Assembly: GCF_026125825.1 (NCBI RefSeq)
Contig: NZ_JAHCKK010000050.1
Span: 1 to 34,748 of the forward strand
DNA: 34,748 bases
Source of the DNA: Hydrogenophaga sp.
GTDB taxonomy: Bacteria > Pseudomonadota > Gammaproteobacteria > Burkholderiales > Burkholderiaceae_C
Reading direction: 5' to 3'
Positions 16,035 through 24,469 of the stretch are shown here, piece after piece (position 1 is the first letter of the stretch; every line of letters begins with the position of its first letter). The notes beneath the pieces were generated by a model. That model did no database searches, had not been told where the DNA came from, and worked only from the letters and a program-made list of their open reading frames with translations. Both the position numbers and the translations under genes were made by a program.

Positions 16035-17237
16035 ATGCCTTTCACCATTCCCTTCGCCGACCGCCTCAACAACGTCGAAACCTCCGCCATCCGCGAACTT
16101 TTCAAGCTGCTGGGCAAGCCCGGCATCATCAGTTTTGCCGGCGGCTTCCCCGACAGTGCGATGTTCGACGTGGAGGGCATCCGCGAAGCGGTGAACGCCG
16201 CGCTGACCGAAGAGGCCGGCGGTGCGCTGCAATACGGCGCCACCGAGGGCTACCAGCCCTTGCGCGAACAGCTCGCCGCCTTCATGGGCAGCAAGGGTGC
16301 CAAGGACGTGGGTGCGAACGACCTCATCGTCACCACCGGCAGCCAGCAGGGCCTGGACCTGCTGGGCAAGACGCTGGTCTCGCCCGGCGACAAGGTCATC
16401 GTCGAAGGCCCGACCTTCCTCGCCACCATCCAGTGCTTCCGTCTCTACGGTGCCGAACTCATCAGCGCGCCGGTGGACGGCAATGGTGTGAAGACCGAGG
16501 AGCTGGACAAGCTGATCGCCGAACACAAGCCGAAGTTCGTCTACCTCATACCCACCTTCGGCAACCCCAGCGGCGGCTTGCTCAGCCTGGAGCGGCGCAA
16601 GCAGGTGCTGGAGATGGCGGTGAAGCACGACACGCTGATCGTGGAAGACGACCCTTACGGCGACCTCTACTTCGGCTCGGCCCCGCCGCCCAGCCTGCTC
16701 GCGCTCAGCCCCACCGTGCCCGGCAGCCGCGAGCGCCTGGTGCACTGCGGCTCCTTGAGCAAAGTGCTCAGCCCTGGCCTGCGCGTGGGCTGGATGGTGG
16801 GCCCGGCCGAGCTGCTGGCCAAGGCCACCATGTGCAAGCAGTTCAGCGATGCCCACACCAGCACCTTCGCCCAGGCCACCGCCGCGCAATACCTCAAGGC
16901 CGGCCGCATGCCCGCCACGCTGGACAAGGTGCGCAAGGTCTACGCCGAGCGCGCCATCACCATGGGCAACGCCTTGCGCCGCGAACTGGGTGATGCGATC
17001 GACTTCGTGCAGCCGCAAGGTGGCCTGTTCGTCTGGGCCAGCCTCACGGGGGCCGGTGGCAAGGTGAAGGACGGCGGTGAGCTGGCCCGCCGCGCGATCG
17101 AAAAAGGCGTGGCCTTCGTGCCCGGCGCGCCCTTCTTCGCGCGCGATCCCGACCACGCGACCCTGCGCCTGTCCTTCGCCACCGTGGGTCTGGAGAAGAT
17201 CGAGGAAGGGATCGGGCGCCTGGCCCAGGCGGTCTGA
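16035..17237 (+). CDS. Fold-type I PLP aminotransferase (2-aminoadipate transaminase-like)
   Basis: A 400-residue aminotransferase resembling LysN-type 2-aminoadipate/aromatic aminotransferases and the C-terminal domain of MocR proteins. It has the N-terminal SFAGGFPDSAMFD, LQYGATEGYQPLREQLA, TTGSQQGLDLLGK, VEDDPYGDLYF, and CGSLSKVLSPGLRVGW with the PLP lysine K243. There is no N-terminal GntR helix-turn-helix, so it is an enzyme and not a regulator. The substrate cannot be fixed from sequence. It begins 80 nt after the DUF2917 gene and is followed after 25 nt by a small methyltransferase. Confidence 0.87.
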   Translation: MPFTIPFADRLNNVETSAIRELFKLLGKPGIISFAGGFPDSAMFDVEGIREAVNAALTEEAGGALQYGATEGYQPLREQLAAFMGSKGAKDVGANDLIVTTGSQQGLDLLGKTLVSPGDKVIVEGPTFLATIQCFRLYGAELISAPVDGNGVKTEELDKLIAEHKPKFVYLIPTFGNPSGGLLSLERRKQVLEMAVKHDTLIVEDDPYGDLYFGSAPPPSLLALSPTVPGSRERLVHCGSLSKVLSPGLRVGWMVGPAELLAKATMCKQFSDAHTSTFAQATAAQYLKAGRMPATLDKVRKVYAERAITMGNALRRELGDAIDFVQPQGGLFVWASLTGAGGKVKDGGELARRAIEKGVAFVPGAPFFARDPDHATLRLSFATVGLEKIEEGIGRLAQAV

Positions 17238-17262
17238 GGTTGCGCTGCGGGCTCGGTCGGCA

Positions 17263-17649
17263 ATGAGTGGCGATCGCATCCCGGACTTCGTGCGGCGCAT
17301 GCAGGTGCGCCCCACCGACCGTGTGCTCGAGATCGGCTGCGGTCACGGCGTGGCCTGTGGCCTGGTGTGTGCATGGCTGACATCGGGGCAGTACCTCGCC
17401 ATCGATCGCTCCCGAAAAATGATCGACGCGGCTTCAGCCCGCAATGCCCGCTTCATCGAACAGGGGATCGCCACGTTTCTGCTGGCCGATCTGGAGACCC
17501 TCGACCTGGGTGAACAGCGGCGGTTCGACAAGATCTTTGCCATGCGGGTCGGTCTTTTTCACCGGGACCCCGAGCGCGCGCGGCGCCTGGCTGAACGCTG
17601 GCTGGCACCCGGGGGCCAGCTGTTCGTCCAATACGACACGCCTGCTTGA
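17263..17649 (+). CDS. Short class I SAM-dependent methyltransferase
   Basis: A 128-residue protein with the SAM-binding motif VLEIGCGHGVACGL at about residues 21-34, an acidic residue after strand 2 in LAIDRSRKMID, and LAPGGQLFVQYDTP as the late strand. At 128 residues it holds only the core Rossmann fold and lacks the substrate-recognition additions of larger relatives. There is no good Shine-Dalgarno. It is probably translated from the aminotransferase transcript. The substrate is unknown. Confidence 0.75.
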   Translation: MSGDRIPDFVRRMQVRPTDRVLEIGCGHGVACGLVCAWLTSGQYLAIDRSRKMIDAASARNARFIEQGIATFLLADLETLDLGEQRRFDKIFAMRVGLFHRDPERARRLAERWLAPGGQLFVQYDTPA

Positions 17650-17652
17650 CCT

Positions 17653-17673
17653 GGCTGCGGGGTCTCCGCAGCC
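17653..17673 (+). terminator. Hairpin after the methyltransferase gene
   Basis: GGCTGCGG at 17653-17660 and CCGCAGCC at 17666-17673 form a perfect 8-bp stem with a 5-nt loop, starting 4 nt after the stop codon. Only a short T-rich stretch (TTGTCT) follows, so termination may be partial. It separates this unit from the SOS cassette. Confidence 0.5.
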
Positions 17674-17678
17674 TTGTC

Positions 17679-17705
17679 TGGACAGGGGGTCTGCTTTCAT
17701 ATACT
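17679..17705 (+). promoter_or_regulatory. Probable imuA promoter
   Basis: TGGACA at 17679-17684 (five of six matches to TTGACA) and TATACT at 17700-17705 (five of six matches to TATAAT) are separated by 15 nt, a little short of the ideal. The -10 end overlaps the LexA box, as expected for an SOS-repressed promoter. Confidence 0.45.
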
Positions 17706-17719
17706 GTACATGGGTACAG
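17704..17719 (+). promoter_or_regulatory. LexA (SOS) box upstream of imuA
   Basis: The sequence CTGT at 17704-17707, eight spacer bases and ACAG at 17716-17719 match the CTGT-N8-ACAG LexA consensus exactly; the flanks are AT-rich. It lies 44 nt before the imuA start and overlaps the likely -10 region. LexA bound here should repress imuA-imuB-dnaE2 until RecA-driven LexA cleavage after DNA damage. Confidence 0.85.
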
Positions 17720-17762
17720 TATTTTTTGATGCTTTCCATCCCTCCCGCGCACCTACCCCGCC

Positions 17763-18584
17763 ATGCTGCCCGCCCTTTCCTGGCAGGAGGACCACCCGTC
17801 CCCGGTCCCCCCCTCTGTTCGCCCGGCAACGCCCCCCGCCGGCGGCTTGCCGGCGGCCGTGGCCGCGGCGCTGTGGCGGGGTGACCAGCTCGGCGCGCCG
17901 GTCTCGGCCGCTTGGCCCAGCGGCTTCGCCGCGCTGGACGCGCAGCTGCCCGGTGGCGGCTGGCCCGGCCATGGGCTGACCGAAGTCCTCACCCCGCACA
18001 GCGGCACGCTGGAATGGCGCCTGCTCGGGCCGGCGCTGCGCCAGGTCTGTGCCGCCGGGCAGACGGTGGTGGTGATCGGCCCGCCGCTGCCGCCGCACCT
18101 GCCCGGCCTGCGCTTCGAAGGCCTCGACGAGCGCCAACTGGTCTGGGTGCAGGCCGACACGGCGGCCGAGCGCCTGTGGTCGGCCGAGCAGCTCATCAAG
18201 GCCCAGGCCGGCGGGGCGATCGTCGCCTGGCTGCCGCGGGCGAGGGCGGAGCAGATCCGCCGGCTGCAGGTGCTGGCCACCGGTTTCGAGTCGCCGGTGT
18301 TCGTGTGCCGGCCCATGCACGCCCTGGGTGAATCATCGGCCGCGCCGCTGCGCGTACAGGTCTGCGTGGGGGTGGACTGGGCGCTGCAGTTGCGCATCGC
18401 CAAGCGCAGGGGCCCGCCGCTGGATGCCACCCTGCACCTGCCTTCGGTGCCCGGTGGCCTGGCCGCCATCCTCCCGCCCCGGCTGCGCCAGCCCAGCCGC
18501 TGGCTGCCCCGAACCGAAGAGAACGAGCATGTTGTGGTCCGCCCTGCTGCCCAGCCCGAGCGCCGGCACAGTCCCGCCCACTGA
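17763..18584 (+). CDS. imuA: ImuA, SOS mutasome accessory protein
   Basis: A 273-residue ImuA-type (RecA/SulA-like) protein, first gene of the imuA-imuB-dnaE2 translesion synthesis cassette. Family signs are WPSGFAALDAQLPGGGWPGHGLTEVL at about residues 51-76 (split here: GFAALDAQLPGGGWP, GLTEVL), VVVIGPPLPPHLPGL and WVQADTAAERLWSAEQLIKA. It is related to the RecA ATPase core, but I see no classical Walker A motif. In studied bacteria ImuA is needed for the mutagenic activity of ImuB and DnaE2. No clear Shine-Dalgarno precedes the start. It overlaps imuB by 56 nt. Confidence 0.9.
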   Translation: MLPALSWQEDHPSPVPPSVRPATPPAGGLPAAVAAALWRGDQLGAPVSAAWPSGFAALDAQLPGGGWPGHGLTEVLTPHSGTLEWRLLGPALRQVCAAGQTVVVIGPPLPPHLPGLRFEGLDERQLVWVQADTAAERLWSAEQLIKAQAGGAIVAWLPRARAEQIRRLQVLATGFESPVFVCRPMHALGESSAAPLRVQVCVGVDWALQLRIAKRRGPPLDATLHLPSVPGGLAAILPPRLRQPSRWLPRTEENEHVVVRPAAQPERRHSPAH

Positions 18585-19836
18585 GGCTGCGCCGCAGCGC
18601 GCGCTGGCGACCTGGGCCCTGCAGTTCACGCCCCGCGTGGCGCTGGCCGACGAGGCCGTGCTCATGGAGGTGGCGGCCAGCGCGCGCCTGTTCGGTGGCC
18701 GGCGTGCCCTGCGCGATCGCGTGTTGCATGAAGCCCGCGAACTCGGCGTGGCTCGGCTGGCCTGGGCGCCCAACGGCCTGGCCGCGCTCGCGCTGGCGCG
18801 CGCCGGCATCGAAAACGGTTTCCAGCGCCCCCTGGCCGCGTTGCTCGACACCCTGCCCATGGAAACGCTGAGCGCCGTGCAGCCGCACCGGCTCACGCTC
18901 GAACACATCGGCTGTCGCACCCTGGGCGACGTGCGGGCGTTGCCGCGCAGCGGCCTGGGCCGGCGCTTCGACCAGCTTCTGCTGCAGGCGCTTGACCAGG
19001 CTTATGGCGCCGCGCCCGAGGCGCACGACTGGGTGACACTGCCCGAGCAGTTTGAAGAGCGGCTTGAGCTCATGGCCCACGTGGAGCAGGCGCCGGCCTT
19101 GCTGTTCGGCGCGCGCCGCCTGCTGCGCGTGCTCAGCGGCTGGCTGGCCGCGCGGCGCGCGGGGGTCACTGCCTTCACGCTGCGCTGGGCGCATGACGCG
19201 ATGCGCGCGCGCGCGGCGGGCGAGGGCGGCGAGATCACCATCCGGACCGCCGAACCCACGCGCGACATCGAGCACCTCTGCCGCCTGCTGGGCGAGCACC
19301 TGGCGCGGGTGAAACTGCTCGCGCCCGTGGGCGACCTGGTGCTGGTGGCCACCGAGGTGCGGCCGCTGCACGACGTGAGCGCCTCGCTGCTGCCGGACAC
19401 CGTGCGCCAGGGCGAGCAGCTGGGCCTGGTGCTGGAGCGGCTCTGCGCCCGCCTGGGGCCACAGCGCGTGTTGCGCCCGGTGCTGTGCGAAGACCACCGC
19501 CCCGAATGGATGTGCCGCTGGCAACCGGCCGCACTGCCCCTGCCGCGCCAGGGCGCCCGAAGCACCGAGTTGCCGCAGCCCGGCTTCCTGCTGCCCGAGC
19601 CCTTGCGGCTGGCCGTGCGCGATCACCGGCCGCTTCACCACGGCGAACTGGTCATGCTGCTCGGGCCGCAGCGCGTGGAGGGGGGGTGGTGGGACCGCGT
19701 CGAAGGCGCCGAGCGCATGCGCAACGTGGTGCGCGACTACTGGGTGGCCCTGTCCCCGCAAGCCGGCGTGCTGTGGGTGTTCCAGACCCGGCTGGACGAT
19801 GCGCCCGCCTGGTACCTCCACGGGCATTTCGCATGA
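18529..19836 (+). CDS. imuB: ImuB, Y-family polymerase-like protein with a short N-terminal lobe
   Basis: A 435-residue Y-family polymerase-like protein. WALQFTPRVALADEAVLMEV begins at residue 29 and SARLFGG follows at 51-57. Usual ImuB proteins have many more residues before this point, so the first polymerase lobe, with the first catalytic aspartate, is largely missing. D41-E42 may align with the second catalytic pair. A helix-hairpin-helix region (LEHIGCRTLGDVRALP) is at about residues 124-139. QLGLV at 297-301 resembles a beta-clamp binding pentamer. In studied systems ImuB is a non-catalytic hub that ties DnaE2 and ImuA to the clamp. The start at 18529 has GAAGAGAA upstream; the frame is open further upstream, but only inside imuA. 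Confidence 0.88.
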   Translation: MLWSALLPSPSAGTVPPTEAAPQRALATWALQFTPRVALADEAVLMEVAASARLFGGRRALRDRVLHEARELGVARLAWAPNGLAALALARAGIENGFQRPLAALLDTLPMETLSAVQPHRLTLEHIGCRTLGDVRALPRSGLGRRFDQLLLQALDQAYGAAPEAHDWVTLPEQFEERLELMAHVEQAPALLFGARRLLRVLSGWLAARRAGVTAFTLRWAHDAMRARAAGEGGEITIRTAEPTRDIEHLCRLLGEHLARVKLLAPVGDLVLVATEVRPLHDVSASLLPDTVRQGEQLGLVLERLCARLGPQRVLRPVLCEDHRPEWMCRWQPAALPLPRQGARSTELPQPGFLLPEPLRLAVRDHRPLHHGELVMLLGPQRVEGGWWDRVEGAERMRNVVRDYWVALSPQAGVLWVFQTRLDDAPAWYLHGHFA

Positions 19837-22800
19837 ACGCCGACGCCCTTCCTGACTATGCCGAGCTGCGCTGTCTCTCGAACTTCAGCTTCCTGCGCGG
19901 CGCCAGCCACCCGGAAGAACTGGTCGAACGCGCGGCAGAACTGGGCTACCGCGCCCTGGCCCTGGTGGACGAATGCTCCCTGGCCGGTGTGGTGCGCGCG
20001 CACGTCACCGCGAAAAAGCACCGCTTCAAGCTGCTGATCGGCAGCCAGTTCCAGGTGCGGTGCGATGCACCTTTCACCCTGGTCGTGCTGGCCTGCAACC
20101 TCAACGGTTACGGCAACCTGTGCGAATTCATCACGCGCCTGCGCCGCAGCGCGCCCAAGGGCACCTACCGCCTCTCGATCGGCGACATCGATGCCCAGGC
20201 CCTGGCCGACTGCGTGGTGATCGCCGTGCCCGACCACCACAGCGACCAGGACGCGATGGACACCGTCGCGCGCTGGCTGCTGCAGCACTTCATGGGCCGC
20301 TGCTGGCTCGGCGCGGAGCAGCTCTGCCGCTTCGACGACGAAATGCGGCTGCACCGGTTGCGCCAGAGCAGCGCGCTCACCGCCGTGCCACTGGTGGCCG
20401 TGGGCGATGTGCGCATGCACGTGCGCTCGCGCAAACCCCTGCACGACGTGCTCACCGCCACGCGCATCGGCAAGCCGCTCACCGAATGCGGCTTCGAGCT
20501 GGAGCCCAGCGCCGAGCAGCGCCTGCGCGCGCGCCTCACCCTGGGCCAGCTCTACCCCGCCGAGCTGCTGGCCGAAACGCTCGCGGTGGCCGCGCGCTGC
20601 GATTTTTCGCTGGACGAGCTGCGCTACCAGTACCCCAGCGAGGTGATCCCCGAGGGAGAAACGCCGCAGAGCCACCTGCTCAAACTGACCGAAGAAGGTG
20701 CCCGAAGGCGGTGGCCGCAAGGCACGCCGCAGGCGTTTGCGAAACAGATCGAGCACGAGCTGGAACTCATCGCCTGCAAGCAATACGAGCACTACTTCCT
20801 GACGGTGCACGACATCGTGGCTTTCGCCCGCTCCAAAGACATCCTGTGCCAGGGCCGGGGCTCCGCGGCCAACAGCGTGGTGTGCTACTGCCTGGGCATC
20901 ACCGAAGTGGACCCGGGGCGCACGGGCCTGCTGTTCGAGCGCTTCATCTCGCGCGAACGCGACGAGCCGCCCGACATCGACGTGGACTTCGAGCACGAGC
21001 GGCGCGAAGAAGTCATCCAGTACCTGTACGGAAAATATGGCCGCGAGCGCGCCGCGCTCACTGCCACCGTCATCAGCTACCGGCCGCGCAGCGCGCTGCG
21101 CGACGTGGGCAAGGCCCTGGGCTTTGCCGAGGGCTCGCTCGACAGGCTGGCCAGGCAGTCGCGCTGGTGGGACGGGCACGCCATCGCGCCCGAACGCCTG
21201 CAGGAGGCCGGCCTCGACACCGGGCAGCTGAAAGTGCGCCAGTTGCTGGAACTCACCTCCACCCTCATGGGTTTTCCGCGCCACCTCTCGCAGCACACCG
21301 GCGGCTTCGTGCTCACGCAACTGCCGCTCTCGCGCCTGGTGCCGATCGAGAACGCCAGCATGAAAGACCGCACCGTTATCCAGTGGGACAAGGACGACCT
21401 CGACGCCGTCGGCCTGCTCAAGGTGGACGTGCTCGCGCTGGGCATGCTCACCGCCTTGCGCAAGGCCATGGCACTGCTCGGAGAAAAAAACGGGCGGGCG
21501 TTCTGCATGCAGGACATTCCGGACAACGACGGCCCGACCTACGACATGATCTGCGCCGCCGACACCGTGGGCGTGTTCCAGATCGAGAGCCGCGCGCAGA
21601 TGAGCATGCTGCCGCGCCTCAAGCCGCGCTGTTACTACGACCTCGTCATCGAGGTGGCGCTGGTGCGCCCCGGGCCCATCCAGGGTGGGGCGGTGCATCC
21701 TTATCTGAACCGGCGGCAGGGCAAGGTGCCGGTGGACTATCCCGGTCCCCATGGGGGCAAGGCCTTGAAGGCCGCGCTGGGCCGCACGATGGGGGTGCCC
21801 ATCTTCCAGGAGCAGTGCATGCAGATCGCCGTGCTCTCGGCCGGCTTCACGCCCGGCGAGGCCGATGAACTGCGCCGTGCCATGGCCGCCTGGAAGCGGC
21901 ACGGCAATGTGCAGAAGTACGAGGAACGGCTGGTCAAGGGCATGACCGATCGCGGGTATGAACTTGAATTCGCCCAGAGCATCTTCGAGCAGATCAAGGG
22001 CTTCTCCAGCTACGGTTTTCCCGAAAGCCACGCCGCCAGTTTCGCCCTGCTGGTCTATGTGAGCGCGTGGATCAAATGCCACCACCCGGCCCAGTTCCTC
22101 ACCGCGCTGCTCAACAGCCAGCCGCTGGGTTTCTACACGCCCAGCCAGCTGGTGCAGGACGCGAAACGCCACGGCGTGGTCGTGCGGCCGGTGGATGTGC
22201 GGCACAGCGAGCGCGACAGCACGCTCGAAGCCGATGGCGCGGTGCGCCTGGGCATGCGCCTGGTCAGCGGCATCGGCCAGGAGGCGGCCGAGCGCATCGT
22301 GCGGGCGCGCGCGCAGCAGGCCTTCCTCGACGCGCAAGACCTCGCGCGCCGCGCCGGTCTGGACCAGCCCCAGATGAAGGCGCTGGCCGCCGCCGACGCC
22401 CTCATGGGCCTGAGCGGCCACCGCCGCCAGCAGGTGTGGGACGCCGCCGCGCTGCGCTCAGCCCCCGCCTTGCTCCAAGGTGCGCCGGTGGACGAAGCCC
22501 CGCTGGCCCTGCCGCCCGCGCCCGAAGGCGAGGCCATCGTGTGGGACTACGCCAGCCTGGGCCTCACCCTGCGCCGCCATCCGCTCGCCCTGTTGCGTGA
22601 AGAACTCGCCAGACGCAGGCTCATGACCGCCGAAGAACTCAAGGACGCGCCCAATGGCCGCCTCGTCCGCCACTGCGGCATCGTCACCCTGCGCCAGCAG
22701 CCCGGGACCGCCTCGGGCGTGGTGTTCGTGAGCCTGGAAGACGAAACCGGCGTGGTGCAGGTCATCGTGTGGCAGCGCATCCGCGACCGCCAGCGCGCCG

Positions 22801-22940
22801 TGCTCACTGGCGCGCGCCTGCTGGCCGTGCGCGGCGTGTGGCAGCGCGAGGGCGAGACGCGCAACCTCATTGCCGGCCACCTCGAAGACCTCACGCCCCT
22901 GCTCAACGGACTGTCCACCGTGAGCCGGGACTTCCATTGA
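19833..22940 (+). CDS. dnaE2: DnaE2/ImuC, error-prone DNA polymerase III alpha subunit
   Basis: A 1035-residue C-family polymerase responsible for SOS-induced translesion synthesis. The N-terminal PHP domain starts with LRCLSNFSFLRGASHPEELV and reads LVDECSLAGV where replicative DnaE has metal-binding His residues. The palm has PDIDVDF with D383 and D385, and the third acidic residue is likely D532 in LKVDVLALGMLTAL. Then come GRGSAANSVVCYCLGIT (about residue 349), SQHTGGFVLTQ, a helix-hairpin-helix region (VSGIGQEAAERI) and an OB fold near the C terminus (CGIVTLRQQPGTASGVVFVS). Length is typical of DnaE2. It overlaps imuB as ATGA. Confidence 0.97.
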   Translation: MNADALPDYAELRCLSNFSFLRGASHPEELVERAAELGYRALALVDECSLAGVVRAHVTAKKHRFKLLIGSQFQVRCDAPFTLVVLACNLNGYGNLCEFITRLRRSAPKGTYRLSIGDIDAQALADCVVIAVPDHHSDQDAMDTVARWLLQHFMGRCWLGAEQLCRFDDEMRLHRLRQSSALTAVPLVAVGDVRMHVRSRKPLHDVLTATRIGKPLTECGFELEPSAEQRLRARLTLGQLYPAELLAETLAVAARCDFSLDELRYQYPSEVIPEGETPQSHLLKLTEEGARRRWPQGTPQAFAKQIEHELELIACKQYEHYFLTVHDIVAFARSKDILCQGRGSAANSVVCYCLGITEVDPGRTGLLFERFISRERDEPPDIDVDFEHERREEVIQYLYGKYGRERAALTATVISYRPRSALRDVGKALGFAEGSLDRLARQSRWWDGHAIAPERLQEAGLDTGQLKVRQLLELTSTLMGFPRHLSQHTGGFVLTQLPLSRLVPIENASMKDRTVIQWDKDDLDAVGLLKVDVLALGMLTALRKAMALLGEKNGRAFCMQDIPDNDGPTYDMICAADTVGVFQIESRAQMSMLPRLKPRCYYDLVIEVALVRPGPIQGGAVHPYLNRRQGKVPVDYPGPHGGKALKAALGRTMGVPIFQEQCMQIAVLSAGFTPGEADELRRAMAAWKRHGNVQKYEERLVKGMTDRGYELEFAQSIFEQIKGFSSYGFPESHAASFALLVYVSAWIKCHHPAQFLTALLNSQPLGFYTPSQLVQDAKRHGVVVRPVDVRHSERDSTLEADGAVRLGMRLVSGIGQEAAERIVRARAQQAFLDAQDLARRAGLDQPQMKALAAADALMGLSGHRRQQVWDAAALRSAPALLQGAPVDEAPLALPPAPEGEAIVWDYASLGLTLRRHPLALLREELARRRLMTAEELKDAPNGRLVRHCGIVTLRQQPGTASGVVFVSLEDETGVVQVIVWQRIRDRQRAVLTGARLLAVRGVWQREGETRNLIAGHLEDLTPLLNGLSTVSRDFH

Positions 22941-22949
22941 AAACGCGCT

Positions 22950-22976
22950 AAAAAAAACCGCCCCGGAGGGCGGTTT
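22950..22976 (-). terminator. Intrinsic terminator, strong on the minus strand
   Basis: AAACCGCCC at 22955-22963 and GGGCGGTTT at 22968-22976 form a 9-bp stem with loop CGGA. On the minus strand it is followed by a run of eight T (the A run at 22950-22957), so it should end the transcript of the small exported protein. On the plus strand only TTT follows, so it may also act weakly for dnaE2. Confidence 0.88.
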
Positions 22977-22995
22977 GCGCGATGGCAGAGGCTGG

Positions 22996-23394
22996 TTAAG
23001 CCTTTTCCTTGGCGGCCTTCACAGCGCGTTCGTGGACGGCCTTGGCATCCGCCTTGCACACCTTCTGGGCATCGCCGGCCTGGTCTTCGCATTTTTCCTT
23101 GGCCAGGTCGTAGGCGGTGTCCGCCTTGACTTCTTCCAGCTTGCGGGCATTGCCCAGGGTGGCCTTGTACTTGTGCTCGAGCTCGGCCTTCTCGACCTTT
23201 TCCTTGCCCTTGGCCTCGACTTCACAGATGTCCTTGGCGTTGTCCTTGAGCGCGTCGCAGGACTTCTTGGCGTTCTTGTAGTTCATCTCGACACGGTCTT
23301 TCGCCGCGTCGTATTCGGCCTTGGTCATGGCCTGGGCCGACGCAATGGCAGAGGCGGCGCACAGGGTGATGGCGGTGAGGGTCTTGATGTACAT
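22996..23394 (-). CDS. Small exported helical protein with twin CX10C motifs
   Basis: A 132-residue protein with signal peptide MYIKTLTAITLCAASAIASA (cleavage probably after AQA), so it is predicted to be periplasmic. The mature part is almost entirely Lys/Ala/Glu/Asp-rich helix. It has four cysteines in two equal pairs, C-DALKDNAKDI-C and C-EDQAGDAQKV-C, each CX10C, separated by a charged helical linker. This suggests a disulfide-stapled helical hairpin. Similar short proteins are sometimes labelled TolA-like, which probably reflects composition only. AGGAG lies close before the ATG and a strong terminator follows. The gene is alone in its transcript. Function unknown. Confidence 0.82.
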   Translation of the reverse strand: MYIKTLTAITLCAASAIASAQAMTKAEYDAAKDRVEMNYKNAKKSCDALKDNAKDICEVEAKGKEKVEKAELEHKYKATLGNARKLEEVKADTAYDLAKEKCEDQAGDAQKVCKADAKAVHERAVKAAKEKA

Positions 23395-23615
23395 GGTTCT
23401 TTCTCCTGAGGGTTTCGAGAGACTGCATCTTCTCCCTGCCGCTGCGCGCCATCCGTAGGAATAGCGCCTCGGGTCATGTAGGAGAAGAAGCGGCGCTGCC
23501 GCAGCGAGGTCTTTCCACGCTCCGTGATTTTTGCCCTGTTCTGACACCCGCCATCCAGGCGTCTGGGCGCAGGCGCCGCACAATGCGACGGCCCGACCTA
23601 TCCCCAGGAGATTCG
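23395..23615. other. Divergent promoter spacer
   Basis: About 220 nt between the small exported protein (minus) and the cupin-like gene (plus). It includes a GCGGC-GCT-GCCGC hairpin and the Shine-Dalgarno sequences of both genes (AGGAG). I could not assign promoter hexamers with confidence, and there is no coding sequence. Confidence 0.4.
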
Positions 23616-24464
23616 ATGTACCAGGTATTCGACACGGACAGGGAGATGTCTCCCCTGATCGACAAGGTGTCCTTCCAGTTCAGGCAGCGCCTGTTCGATC
23701 ACCCCGCGTTGAGCCTGGAGAACATCCAGCGCGCCATTCCCGAGATCAACCCGGACCTCATCTATTTTTCAGGCCACAAGATGAGCAAGGACGAGGACTT
23801 CGAGACGGCCATCACCGAAGGGCGCAAGACCCTGCCGATCGAAAAGATCATCGAAAACCTGCCGACGTCCAACTCGTACATCATGATCCGCGAGCCCGAA
23901 AGCCACCCGGCCTTTCGCGGGCTTCACGACGACCTGGTGAAAGACATCGCCCGCACCGTGAAAGCCCGGGGCCATGGCGTGCCGATCGAGCCTCGCTCCT
24001 ACATCTTTCTCTCGTCGCCTCACAGCATCACGCCATTCCATTTCGACCGAGCTTCGAATTTCCTGCTGCAGATCGCAGGCTCGAAAGAGGTCACGGTCTT
24101 TCCGCCCCTGGAGCAACGCGTCATCACGCAGCCGGAGTACGAATCGCACATGGAGCGCGAAGTGGGCGCCCTCAAATGGAAACCCGAGTGCGAAAGCCTC
24201 GGTGTCGCCTACCACTGCGCACCGGGGGACGCGCTCCACATCCCGTTCCTGGCGGGGCATCACGTCAAGAATGGTCCCGAGGTGTCGGTGACCCTGTCGA
24301 TCTTCTTCAATGACAGCCGAACGCTCAGGCAGCTCAACGCGATGAGGTTCAACCACCGGGTGCGCAAGAAATGGGGCGCCTCACCCATGGCGGTGGGCAG
24401 GAACCACCGTGTCGACTCCCTGAAAGCCTTGGCATTCCGGGGCTACGCGCGCCTGACCGCGTAA
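23616..24464 (+). CDS. JmjC/cupin-like Fe(II)/2-oxoglutarate oxygenase-type protein
   Basis: A 282-residue protein with the cupin-8/JmjC pattern. SITPFHFDRASNFLLQIAG holds the HXD metal pair (H142, D144), and CAPGDALHIPFLAGHHVKNG supplies the distal histidine (H215 or H216). It is followed by SVTLSIFFND, a family-like strand. Related proteins are Fe(II)- and 2-oxoglutarate-dependent hydroxylases, often acting on proteins or small molecules; the substrate here is unknown. A helical N-terminal extension of about 90 residues and a basic C-terminal tail flank the barrel. CAGGAG lies 5 nt before the ATG. The lipoprotein gene downstream is only 5 nt away, so the two are probably one operon. Confidence 0.83.
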   Translation: MYQVFDTDREMSPLIDKVSFQFRQRLFDHPALSLENIQRAIPEINPDLIYFSGHKMSKDEDFETAITEGRKTLPIEKIIENLPTSNSYIMIREPESHPAFRGLHDDLVKDIARTVKARGHGVPIEPRSYIFLSSPHSITPFHFDRASNFLLQIAGSKEVTVFPPLEQRVITQPEYESHMEREVGALKWKPECESLGVAYHCAPGDALHIPFLAGHHVKNGPEVSVTLSIFFNDSRTLRQLNAMRFNHRVRKKWGASPMAVGRNHRVDSLKALAFRGYARLTA

Positions 24465-24469
24465 ACGCC

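Noticed and set aside
16035-17237. MocR/GntR-type regulator
   Set aside because: The protein starts directly with the aminotransferase domain and has no N-terminal winged helix.
19737-22421. Very long open frame on the minus strand opposite dnaE2
   Set aside because: GC-rich shadow frame; His/Gln/Ala-rich translation without family motifs, while the plus strand encodes a complete DnaE2.
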